A stretch of 12,660 nucleotides of DNA from Thermomucor indicae-seudaticae. Lineage: Eukaryota; Mucoromycota; Mucoromycetes; Mucorales; Lichtheimiaceae. Both the position numbers and the translations under genes were made by a program. Location: NCBI GenBank assembly GCA_000787465.1, contig JSYX01000793.1:1-12660 (forward strand), written 5' to 3'. A model generated the notes under the pieces. That model worked only from the letters and a program-made list of their open reading frames with translations. It ran no database searches and was not told where the DNA came from. Position 1 is the stretch's first letter. Each line of letters begins with the position of its first letter. This document shows, piece after piece, positions 1 to 7,595 of the stretch.

Positions 1-34
1 AAAGCTGATGCTGAAAAAAAAAAATAATTTTCAG

Positions 35-267
35 GAGCGACCTTGTTCCCATGTAATATATAATGATACAAGTGTAGGTGAGATATGCTTGTTTCTGTTG
101 TGAGGTGCAAATGGGGTGGAATCCGGTTGAATTCAGGTGAAGGTGAAAACTGGGTGAAAGAGCTTCATAAGGACCAGTTTTCACCCAATTCTTTCCCACA
201 GTGGGGAACGCATAGAAAGAGGGTTACAACGCCAATATCGACCCGAACGAGCAACACGTTGATTTAA
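35..267 (+). CDS. 3' end of an unrecognised intron-containing gene (partial)
   Basis: Two exons can be joined: 35-77 and 137-267 (stop TAA 265-267), separated by a 59-nt intron (78-136) that starts gtgaga and ends attcag. The upstream exon is preceded by a strong acceptor (A/T-rich run ending ttttcag at 34), so bases 1-34 are the tail of another intron and the gene begins off the left edge. Only one frame of exon 35-77 is open, and its phase-1 donor joins in frame with the downstream exon, giving a 57-residue C-terminus that reads ERPCSHVIYNDTSV, then GEGENWVKELHKDQF, and ends in a basic, Ser/Thr-rich tail. No motif is recognisable and I assign no function. It converges on the EAF gene, leaving 329 bp between the stops. 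The splice structure is inferred; the ORF could instead be chance. Confidence 0.5.
142..185. repeat. 12-bp perfect inverted repeat inside a coding exon
   Basis: The left arm ggtgaaaactgg (142-153) and right arm ccagttttcacc (174-185) are exact reverse complements with a 20-nt loop. The hairpin would form directly after the 3' splice site at 136. Confidence 0.6.
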
Positions 268-596
268 CGGGCAGACTGAATGACTTGTTCCAAATGCGAG
301 CTGGAACCACACCTACATTGTGCGAGAAGTTCCGTTTTCCTATGGATGTGAACTCTCAATTGTGATTTCTTTCCCTCTCACGCGCCTTGAGCGATGCATT
401 TCAGAATGCCAACGGCCTTGGAGCGAAAGCGTACGAATCAGCTGATTTAAGAGGGACGAGCCTAATGACTACTCATTACTTAAACGTTCAAGAAGAGACT
501 GAGATTAAGCATACGGATTACTTAGGTTTTAATTAGAAATAAGGTGTAAGGAAAGAGGTGGAGAGGAGCAAAGCCATCTCGATTGAATCGAATCGT
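268..596. other. Convergent 3' intergenic region, nothing assigned
   Basis: This lies between the stop of the left-edge gene (+) and the stop of the EAF gene (-). It presumably carries the 3' UTRs and poly(A) signals of both. An open frame at 216-365 reads reasonably but overlaps the coding exon of the left gene in another frame and has no start, so it is not called. No RNA gene or repeat was seen. Confidence 0.5.
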
Positions 597-1828
597 TCAG
601 TCGCTATCAGAGCTACTGATGTCTTCTTCGTCGTCTCTTTCATCCTCATTATCTGCGATGTGAATCAGTTAGTCTGTTCAGACACAATGCATTGTATTTT
701 CTATACATACACAACGCTCGCAGGGATACAGGACCAGTAGTCCGGTTGGGAGTTATGTTCATCCAGGGAGGCGTTTGAGGGCGCAAATGTTCAACAGGAG
801 ACGACGGAATACTTTCATCCAGGCTTTTTGTGATATTTGCAGCCAAATCATCCATGTCGTCGTCGCTTGAATCATCATCGTCGCTCTCAGAGCCGGAACT
901 ACTGCCACTCGACGACCCTGACGATTCGCTACAACTACTACTGCCACTATCACTACCGGACGATGATCCGCTACTGGAAACAGATGAAGTAGACCCCCTG
1001 CGCCCCTTGTTCGCAGCTGCCATGGCAGCCTCCGAGATGGTCTTTCCGCCAAAACTGTTACGCTGTTGGAGAGATGGACTAGAGCTATGTGAAAGGCGTT
1101 GCTGTATTGCTGTTGGCGACGAAACAATCTCGACTTCTTCAAACGTATCTGCTTGGCGCTCCCCTTCGTCCTCATCATCATCGTCGTCGTCGTCTTCAAG
1201 CAAGGCAAGCATATTACTCTCAATATCCTTTGCGAAGTCATCCACACTGGATCTTCGTTCCATTGTGGGCGGAGTCGACTGCTGCTGCTGCTGCTTTACT
1301 GGCTCAGACCTTCGTCTCCGCGTCTTGCGCATGTTGCACTTGGTCGTTATCTGTTCCAAAGTGAAGGTCTACCCACCATAGTCAATATAGTACATCGCTT
1401 CAAGTGACAAAGACTTGGTACCTTTGTCTCGTCGTCAAAGATCAGGACGCAATCGACTTCGTGGGCGCTACTTGTCAATGCCTCGTAGCAGAGCTCAGAC
1501 TGGTTTTCCTATTTGCAACCCGAGGTGAGTCCGCGGCGATATTGAACTGTGCAGGAAGAAGAAACTTGCATTTTCTGTAGCCCATTCGACCATAATCGTG
1601 TCGTCATCGTCTTCTGGAGGCAGAAAAGCGGCGTCGCGCTCCAGCATGGTGGGGTCGACTCGTGACGAATTAACTTTTAAAGATTCAGTCAACTGCATTG
1701 CAACACAAAAGAGAGAGAGACATACACTTGAACGAGTAGAACTTTTGGCCTTGGTCGCCGGTAAGCGACGAACCGAGCGTTACGGCATAAGTGCCTGGTG
1801 GGACGAATGGCTGACTAGCAGTGCTCAT
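597..1828 (-). CDS. EAF1: ELL-associated factor (EAF) family transcription elongation protein, 5 exons
   Basis: EAF proteins bind ELL and stimulate RNA polymerase II elongation in the nucleus. Reassembled exons on the minus strand are 1828-1726, 1673-1570, 1508-1422, 1368-711 and 652-597, giving 335 residues. Introns are 52, 61, 53 and 58 nt; all begin GT except the second, which begins GCAAGT. The N-terminal EAF domain is visible: FYSFKFNSSRVDP (about 30-42), which matches the family's F-x-x-I/F-R/K-Y/F-F-K-P-x-S-I/V-D block, then DCVLIFDDETK joined to TFTLEQI (about 88-105) and the basic MRKTRRRR (111-118) at the usual end of the domain. The rest is low complexity: a Gln5 run (124-128), an acidic run near 157-165, a Ser/Gly stretch near 224-270 and a very acidic C-terminus ending SSSDSD. 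The start is the ATG that gives MSTASQPFVPPGTYAVTLGS. Domain identity is strong; the donors of introns 2 and 4 are less certain. Confidence 0.85.
1509..1569 (-). other. Probable GC-AG intron in the EAF gene
   Basis: Reading the minus strand, exon 2 ends GAA AAT, followed by gcaagtttc, and exon 3 begins after gcaaatag. The donor GCAAGT is the preferred extended consensus of GC-AG introns. GT donors nearby do not keep the frame: the GT four bases further in is phase 1, while all close acceptors are phase 0. The one in-frame GT (before the Val of MVEW) is a poor site and would delete seven residues. A gactcac branch-point-like sequence lies upstream of the acceptor. Confidence 0.6.
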
Positions 1829-2139
1829 ATTGAGAGTTGGGGAAAATAAGATGTCGCTTGGGCGGGAGCTGAAGCTTAAATACTTTATGCATTGCTATTA
1901 CCCGAAACCTAGAGAGGACAAAATTACGAACCCACCTGGAGATACAACAAACAACAACAAACAAATCTAGCACCGTAGATGTTTGAGGTACGTACCTCGA
2001 GTATAATCGGAAAGATTATTGATGTTTTCAGATAGAGAGGGCATTCAGCTAAAGCAAAACAGAACGAGTGCTTGATGCAACATGTATTAATTACAAAAAG
2101 ATGGAATATGCCGTAAGGATCTATGTGGATTGCTATTAT
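1829..2139. promoter_or_regulatory. EAF promoter region and 3' flank of the hydrolase gene
   Basis: This 311-bp tandem spacer holds the EAF promoter. A TATTTAAG element (minus strand, 1875-1882) lies about 50 bp upstream of the EAF ATG, with a GC-rich cccgccc element just downstream of it. There is also a CAA-rich stretch at about 1944-1967 and a perfect 14-bp palindrome at 1985-1998. No coding exon is supported here. Promoter function is inferred from position only. Confidence 0.4.
1985..1998. repeat. 14-bp perfect palindrome
   Basis: The sequence is gaggtacgtacctc, which reads the same on both strands. It lies about 155 bp upstream of the EAF start, between the two genes. A dimeric transcription-factor site is possible, but chance cannot be excluded. 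Confidence 0.5.
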
Positions 2140-4101
2140 CTAAGTAGATGCAAGGGATGGTGGTATCGGTGTAGGAAGGATATCATAAGTTCTGAGTGGT
2201 TCAAGGCGGTATTTCATTTCACGTAAGCGTGGGTCGATTGGGTTCCAAGAAGCAAAGAGCCGCAACAGTCTGTCGATTTCAGAACGTAGCGATTCGTCTT
2301 GTCGCACGTTGGGGTCTTCGAGGATACCTCGGATGGCCCATGGAATGAAATAGGGATTCGGCCTTGATTTGGCTTGAAACAAGTGTATGACTGGGTCGTT
2401 TGTTGGCTGCTGCTTCTTTGTATCCTCAAAAAGATAGCGCAGTGCCATCATGTACACGTCTGTTTCCTCATAAATGGTTGAATGGCCACCTTCGAACGCA
2501 TAGATACTTCCAGCCAAAGCCTCGCTAATGTGTTCTAGCAGACCATGATCCGAAAGCCCGAGGTTCCGAAGGCGGAGTGCAAAGATGACAAGATTGATGA
2601 TGAAGTCGTTTTCGTCGTAAATGTAATGGTCAATGTAGACAGCTCGCAGGATACAAGGGTGGGATACGGCGGTCAAGATGGCCGAATAGAGAGGGACCAC
2701 CTGATCTTGCAAAGATCCAATAAGGACTGTCTTGATGCCTTTCCGAAGGATATAAGCAAGGGATTGTTGAAATCGTTGTGATATTGGGCTCGTGGAGTCC
2801 ATGAATTCAAACAGTTCTCGTGCAGCATCTGCTTCGACGTACTGAAGATAAGTATTAATACTATGGTTATTATGAGTGGATATTGATTTATATTATTACC
2901 TTGACAATCAAGTTCCCTTTAAATGCCGGGAATGGACCATGGCCAATCCCGGCCATGGCCAAAAGGCAAATGGGTTGTTTTTCACTGTGGACGTGTCCAT
3001 TTTCCAAAAGTTGCCGGAGCAGCATGACAGATACGGGTGTGCCTTGCGAGTGCGTTGCCCACAGAATGACATCTGCAGAAGATAGAGCCTCGAGCCAATC
3101 GACGTTCGAAACAAGATGCTGGTACAGCTTCTTGACCCGTTCTTCGGCCTTCCCTTCGCCGTTTAATGGGATGGCCGTAATAACATGATCTGGCAAATCC
3201 ACCTCGTGCGTGCTCAGAAAGTACTCTTTGACGGCTGATACCATTTGTCTGCAAAACTTCTGGGATGTTCCTGTCGGTTCGCCAATCATGCTTCTGACAA
3301 GCTAATGATCGTTATTAACTATTGCTGTTTGTGTGCATGCGATATAATAATCACCTTGGTAGGGAACCAGCCGTGGACACCTACTACGGCAATCCGTTTT
3401 TCGTAAGGGTTCGTCTTTAGACTGGACAAAAATTGATTCTCTAACGGAAGACCTTCCGATACATGGCGTTGCCTGAACCAAGTGGCGAGTGTATTCTTTA
3501 ACTGGAATACAGTGGATGACGGTGGTGGTGGTGGTGGTTGTTTGTCGACAGTAATTGTGTTATCGAATACGGGCAAGACGGGATTTTTCGGTCTTTTGGG
3601 TGGCACTAGCGGAGGTGGAGGAGGTGGCTCTTGCTCAGGATCGGCAATGATTGGCGGATCTTCTGACCAAGTACTCACGGCGACCAGTTTTGCAATAGCA
3701 GGGGATGCTGCGGTATCCAAGGAACAAGAACTGTTCAAGGACGCCTGACTGTAGGAACTACTCATACTCGTCGCAATATGGATATCGCCGTTGGCCGAAA
3801 CGCTGGTGGACAATACAGCTGCGGTTGCCTTCGGGGATAAAGTCCAGTGTAGTACGCTTATTTCTGATTGCTGCTGCTTCTCCTTTTCTGTTTTCGACGT
3901 TTTTGCCAGTTCGACTGACAATGCAGCGATGGCACTCTTTGGCTTTTCCAGATTCCGTGATGAATCGTCAGCTCCGACATGGACCGATGTCGTCTTTGCA
4001 ATGGGCCGAACTTTACGATGGTGCTTTTCGAAAATCATCTCCTTGGCTTCATTGCGATGTTTTCCTGTCCAGACTTTAAACGACTGTAACCACTGGAGCA
4101 T
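2140..4101 (-). CDS. Lipase-like alpha/beta hydrolase, fungal Mil1/YML020W-like family, 3 exons
   Basis: Exons on the minus strand are 4101-3355, 3301-2900 and 2841-2140, all phase 0, with introns of 53 and 58 nt (gtgatt...tag and gtaata...cag). The product is 616 residues. Residues 1-235 are low complexity, rich in Ser/Thr and with two proline runs (about 159-168 and 189-194, one followed by LVPPKRP) that could bind SH3-type domains. The hydrolase domain starts at IAVVGVHGWFPTK (237-249; His243-Gly244 as oxyanion-type HG motif), followed by MIGEPTGTS. The nucleophile elbow is THSQG (332-336, Ser334), a variant of GxSxG. Asp429 in GSLQDQVVP and His503 in GGHSTI fit as the remaining triad. The VHG(W/F)FPTK and GEPTGTS blocks resemble, from memory, the fungal family of yeast YFL034W (Mil1, an AP-1 adaptor-interacting putative lipase) and YML020W. 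Substrate unknown. The start codon is the first in-frame ATG after pyrimidine-rich leader sequence. Confidence 0.8.
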
Positions 4102-4189
4102 TCACAACAAAGAAGGAAATATGAAGAAAGAAAAGAAGTTAGTTAGGGGTTTGTCCCTTTCTGCTTTACAACCGCTTGGAGCATGATAG

Positions 4190-4210
4190 ATTGGGGTACA
4201 GACATTGGGG
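4190..4210 (-). promoter_or_regulatory. Pair of CCAAT boxes upstream of the hydrolase gene
   Basis: CCCCAAT occurs twice on the minus strand (4190-4196 and 4204-4210), 14 bp apart and about 90-110 bp upstream of the ATG at 4101. This is typical CCAAT-binding-complex position and orientation for a fungal promoter. The role is inferred. Confidence 0.4.
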
Positions 4211-4710
4211 GGAAGGGACAAAACCCGCGTGATCGTGGTAATAAAAGAACGACAACGTGCTCAGGCGTTTGACCACTGAGATCCCATCAAGCAATCATGT
4301 TCTCTCGATTGATACAAAGAATCGCTAATGGCCAAAAGATAATGGAAAGGCTGCATGACCTTAATAAGCGCAGTTCTCATGTACCTGTTAATTGTTGCTT
4401 AATATTGCTTGCTTCGGAACAGCGGAAAGCTTCTTCGACTTTCTGCCTCCAGACTTTCGGACCAACTAACTTGCGTTCGTGCAGTACTTGCAATTACCAG
4501 TTTCCTTTGCCATTATGATGTGCATTCAGTTGAGCCTCAGTACAACTGTCTTGTCCTTTGAAGCAATGAGAAGGGCACAGCAAGCTCGCTGTCGTCAAAC
4601 AAAGGATTCGTTCAACTTTACCGTTTGTGATTACGTTACTACTCAAGTTGACTAGAGGAGTATGTTAAAGGGTACAGTCTTTTGGGAGCAAACCTTCGCA
4701 CAATAACAAG
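4211..4710. other. Gene-poor stretch, nothing assigned
   Basis: A 73-codon ORF at 4297-4518 (+) begins MFSRLIQRIANGQKIMERL but has no recognisable domain, no splice partner and unremarkable composition. No RNA gene or long repeat was seen. It may include the distal promoter of the hydrolase gene. Confidence 0.4.
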
Positions 4711-5391
4711 ATGAAGAAGAGGAGGCAACAAAAAGACTCCTCCAGAACGGCCGCAATGAGTAGACATTCCCGCCCTGATCTCAATTTCACGCCTTGTCAA
4801 TGACCGATGACGTGGATAGCGAGGGACGCTGGAGCATTCGATATACCCAAGTCATGGGCAGCAGCCTTTCACCTAGGTTATGCTTCGATGTCAGCTGATA
4901 CGCACGTTTCCAATGACATCATTTGGGAAGGCTTCCTTGGACGGCTGATCTATCCGCTATCCAGATGGCATGATGGTAAATGTTGTGAAACGTCTCTGGA
5001 TGACATGGCATATGGCACCGGATTCACCGCATGGCTTACTTGGGCAGCTAAAAATGCGGCGTAAGCTTTGTGCGAAAGGATCGTTCGACAGTATATGCAA
5101 GCGGTCGGTAAGAAGACCTTGTAAATTATATGCACAGGGAAGAGTGTCATCCTCTCCCTCATGACGTTCGCAGCGGAAAGGACTTTATATGCCACGAGCC
5201 ACATAGCACATCTTTATATACGCACGTCCTCCAAGATTGACCTAATTTCTCAAGGAATTAGCCTGAGCGAAAAAGAGGCGCCTATCGTTGTCGATACTAG
5301 AGGTGTGGAGGTAATGACGGGCTACCCCATGATGCCCTTAATGTTAAGTTCCGCACGATTGGAAGACGTCCTTAATGGAAGGCTGTCTTAA
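4711..5391 (+). pseudogene. Chain of broken reading frames, possible decayed gene of unknown origin
   Basis: Three overlapping plus-strand segments follow each other. The first is 4711-5064 in frame 1, interrupted by TGA at 4801-4803. The second is 4970-5164 in frame 2, reading KRLWMTWHMAPDSPHGLLGQ. The third is about 5125-5391 back in frame 1, reading HIAHLYIRTSSKIDLISQG and then APIVVDTRGVEVMTGYPMM. The peptide composition looks protein-like, with balanced hydrophobic and charged residues, and the segments are nearly contiguous, as expected for a frameshifted relic. No convincing introns restore one frame; the only small gtaag...cag interval is about 30 nt. I recognise no family. Chance ORFs are the alternative. 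Confidence 0.25.
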
Positions 5392-6141
5392 AACTAGCAT
5401 ATCCTCATTTTCATTTATTAGTTAGTTAGCTGGAGAATAATAAAGCGGGCGCTCGATTTAGCGATCGCCTCTGGAAACCCACGTTTCAGCGAATTACCGC
5501 TAAATCGAATGCTTGTTTACTGTACGACCAAGCGAATTCGGGAAAGAAGCAAAGGTGTGCTCTTTCGCTATTATCCGTCCCTGTAAGGAACTTCTGACCG
5601 GTCTTCTAATTGCTAGAATACATCATTGATGGTTGCGAACGAAAAGTGAGAGTCAGCGCAAAACGCGCTTGACAATAGGGTCTTCATGCGTTGAATTAAA
5701 GCTGACAATGAAGGGTATCAGGTTTTCTGTCGGAGCCCAAGTGCGTTATTTCAATTGGGAAACGGTGTTACGCAACGCGTTTCATGCCGAATTTGACTCA
5801 AACTTTTTCGGTTTGTCTCTTCTTCCCCTTTCCCATTATCAGTCTTGTTTTTGGGGCGTTTCGAAAGGTTCGAATGGTGCATCGCTTGTAATTTCATGAC
5901 TGACCTTGCGTCTTGTTCTTCAATAAAGGTCTCAAACGCCCTCTAGCAAATAAAAGAACTGGACAAGGTTACCGTGCTTCTCTTTTACGCTTCCGGTTTT
6001 ATCTGTTCAAAGGCCACCAAAGACAGGAATTGTTGCCACAACGGTAGCAAGTAGTCAACCCCCTTTTCCAGTCCTCTCATTCTTGGACCCTAATGATTAT
6101 AACCGGAACAACAACGCATAAAGAGCACGTCATTGCCCTGA
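5392..6141. promoter_or_regulatory. Upstream region and probable 5' UTR of the antizyme gene
   Basis: This 750-bp stretch lacks a supported gene. It holds an 11-bp inverted repeat (5453-5463 and 5498-5508) around a gcgatcgc palindrome (5461-5468), and an A/T-rich ataaaag element near 5949 that could act as a TATA box. An 88-codon ORF at 5633-5899 shows no domain. An 11-base tRNA B-box-like match at 5867 lacks the final CC and any cloverleaf. Confidence 0.35.
5453..5508. repeat. 11-bp inverted repeat with 34-nt spacer
   Basis: The left arm tcgatttagcg (5453-5463) and right arm cgctaaatcga (5498-5508) are exact reverse complements. The left arm overlaps the palindrome gcgatcgc. It is located about 630 bp upstream of the antizyme ORF1. 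Function unknown. Confidence 0.45.
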
Positions 6142-6989
6142 ATGACCTTTCGCCTCCGAGTAGCACCACCGCGGACGCTGCCTCTTGCACTGAAGTCGCA
6201 CGGTTTGAGATTGCCGGTGTCTCGAGTAGACGTAACCCATGTAATAAATCTCTCCTGAGAGGATGTGCAGACACTCATACGGACACACAAACTTTTACAT
6301 AGACAATCAAGATATCGTAAGCAGGATATTCGGGCAGGCCAGCCAAGTTCATGAACAAGTCGAACAAGTGCTTTCTGTTGTAAGCCAGTCGCTCGAATGC
6401 GATGCATTTGTTTATCGTAAGACTGTCTTTATGACATTGCCGAGCGTTTTCGGACAAAGTTTGACAAGGTGGTCTCAAAGTGACTTTAACGCCTGGTGAG
6501 TTGACGAGAAGAACATTCTTTTTTTTCTGTTAACGACTGGGTTCCTTGTACATTTTCTCGCAGCCAAGGGCATCAAGAGTCATCGAGAGAGAGGGTGTCT
6601 TTCCCCCTATGGAAAGAAAAGGTTCGTGAAGTCGACTCCAAGCATAATTCGGGGGGAAAGGACCAAAGTTTTTTTGCCACGCTCTATTATCATTTCCTTG
6701 TTCCACCTTTCTTATGATCGGAACTAACCTTTTTCTCTCTTCTCTTCATAGCATCACTCATCTTATTGAACTAGCAGAAGAAAAGACAGAATGCGATTCC
6801 CTCATTATTGTAATTGACAAGGAGGACAAAAACTCAAGTAAGAATCTTCGTGTCGAGTTGTGTACTTTGCAATTAATTAAGCTTGTAGAAACCATTCTTC
6901 GCGCCCTTTTATACCTCGGATTCCAGATGGTCGATCCTCGAATTTATCGTCAGGACGCGCGTTATATCCTCGCAGGTTACGAAATATAG
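6142..6989 (+). CDS. OAZ1: Ornithine decarboxylase antizyme, expressed through +1 ribosomal frameshifting, 3 coding exons
   Basis: Antizyme binds ornithine decarboxylase, dissociates its dimer and sends it to the proteasome without ubiquitin, so polyamines limit their own synthesis. ORF1 is 6142-6258 (38 codons, ending TCC TGA). ORF2 lies in the +1 frame at 6257-6495, 6752-6837 and 6889-6989 (stop TAG). Introns are 256 nt (6496-6751; gtgagt donor, aactaac branch site, catag acceptor) and 51 nt (6838-6888). The frameshifted product is 179 residues. Family blocks are DAFVYRKTVFMTLP (about 87-100), aligning with the antizyme L-Y-D-x-x-L-Y-V-E-I-P strand; SDFNACITHLIELAEE (113-128), aligning with S-K-D-S-F-x-x-L-L-E-F-A-E-E; SLIIVIDK; and KTILRALLYLGFQMVDP (147-163), aligning with L-L-R-T-F-x-F-L-G-F-E-x-V-x-P, ending ILAGYEI. 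ORF1 starts at the only in-frame ATG, just after an in-frame TGA. It converges with the thioredoxin-like gene. Confidence 0.85.
6248..6258 (+). promoter_or_regulatory. +1 programmed frameshift site TCC-TGA
   Basis: ORF1 (frame 1) ends ...AAT CTC TCC TGA at 6256-6258. The antizyme frame (frame 2) is open only from 6248, just after TAA at 6245-6247. A +1 shift must therefore occur inside this 11-nt interval, which contains UCC-UGA, the shift site used by most animal and fission-yeast antizymes. Skipping the U gives GAG AGG AUG and continues through the antizyme domain. A short CTCTC/GAGAG complementarity flanks the site. Confidence 0.8.
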
Positions 6990-7106
6990 GTATTAGTCGT
7001 AATGAGCTTTGTACCCCTTCATCGTTTGCGTATTTCACTGCTTTAAACGTGTGCCTTTTTGTGTTCTCATGCAATGAAGGAAGAAGAAAAACAGATGATG
7101 TGCTTG
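6990..7106. other. Short convergent 3' spacer
   Basis: These 117 bp separate the antizyme stop (+) from the stop of the thioredoxin-like gene (-). They presumably hold both poly(A) regions. Nothing else is seen. Confidence 0.5.
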
Positions 7107-7595
7107 CTAGTCTAAAGGCAAGTTCATTTTATAGGTTTCTTTGATCTTTTTTGCAAATTCCTTGTAACCTCCCACGAAGGTCTGTTGGCCAGCAACACAT
7201 CCTTCGTAGATGAACGGCGAAGTATGATGCGTCGTGTTGAACTCCTACATTTCAACAGTTATTATCAAGTTGTAAAAGAGAGCACCGCTTTTTCTATACG
7301 CATACCTTTTGCAGTTCTTTTGAGCGTTCATACCATTGTTGCTTGATATAAGCACTCACGTCTGTTTTGACGTGCGGGTGTTTGGCGGTCAAACGATCGG
7401 CGACCTCTGTAGCAAGTTGGAAGTAATGACATGTCAAGAAGCCTTCCTGTTTTGCACGCGCAGCATTGAGTTTCTATTTCCAGGACCATAATGTATTCTC
7501 GTAATTTCACTTACAATGTGATAGCAAGCCGTTTTTGTAGGAATGTCGTCCACGTCATTGGGCTTTGACGGAAACAACCAAGAGAACCAGCCCAT
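7107..7595 (-). CDS. Small thioredoxin/glutaredoxin-like protein, 3 exons
   Basis: Exons on the minus strand are 7595-7515, 7473-7306 and 7244-7107, all phase 0. Introns are 41 nt (gtaagt...atag) and 61 nt (gtatgc...gtag). The product is 128 residues and begins MGWFSWLF. The middle and C-terminal parts recall a glutaredoxin fold: FLTCHYFQLATEVADRL (about 39-55) sits where x-x-C-x-x-C plus helix 1 would be, and HHTSPFIYEG followed by FVGGYKEF (about 89-113) resembles the T-x-P-x-I/V-F-I-x-G ... I/V-G-G-x-D/E-E/D-F block. Only the first Cys (Cys41) of a CxxC is present, the second position being Phe, so a classical dithiol mechanism is unlikely. The fold is an inference. A strong acceptor (tttggatacag) directly precedes the ATG, so a 5'-UTR intron or an extra upstream exon is possible. 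Confidence 0.7.

Noticed and set aside
830..1381. Ser/Leu-rich plus-strand ORF of 183 codons, plus neighbouring minus-strand 759-1247
   Set aside because: Both are shadows of the Asp/Ser trinucleotide tracts in EAF exon 4.
3482..3748. Gly-rich plus-strand ORF
   Set aside because: It is antisense to the poly-Pro runs of the hydrolase gene.
5867..5877. ggttcgaatgg as a tRNA B box
   Set aside because: It lacks the closing CC and no A box or cloverleaf stems were found around it.
6093..6302. Ser/Thr-rich 69-codon ORF starting MIITGTTTHKEH as antizyme ORF1
   Set aside because: It lies in the frame that would need a -1 shift to reach the antizyme frame, and it ends in TAG without a known shift signal. 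The frame ending in TCC-TGA needs the +1 shift that antizymes use.
7068..7107. Intrinsic terminator or operon-type signals
   Set aside because: The genes have introns and eukaryotic splice signals, so bacterial-type terminators and ribosome binding sites are not expected and none was seen.
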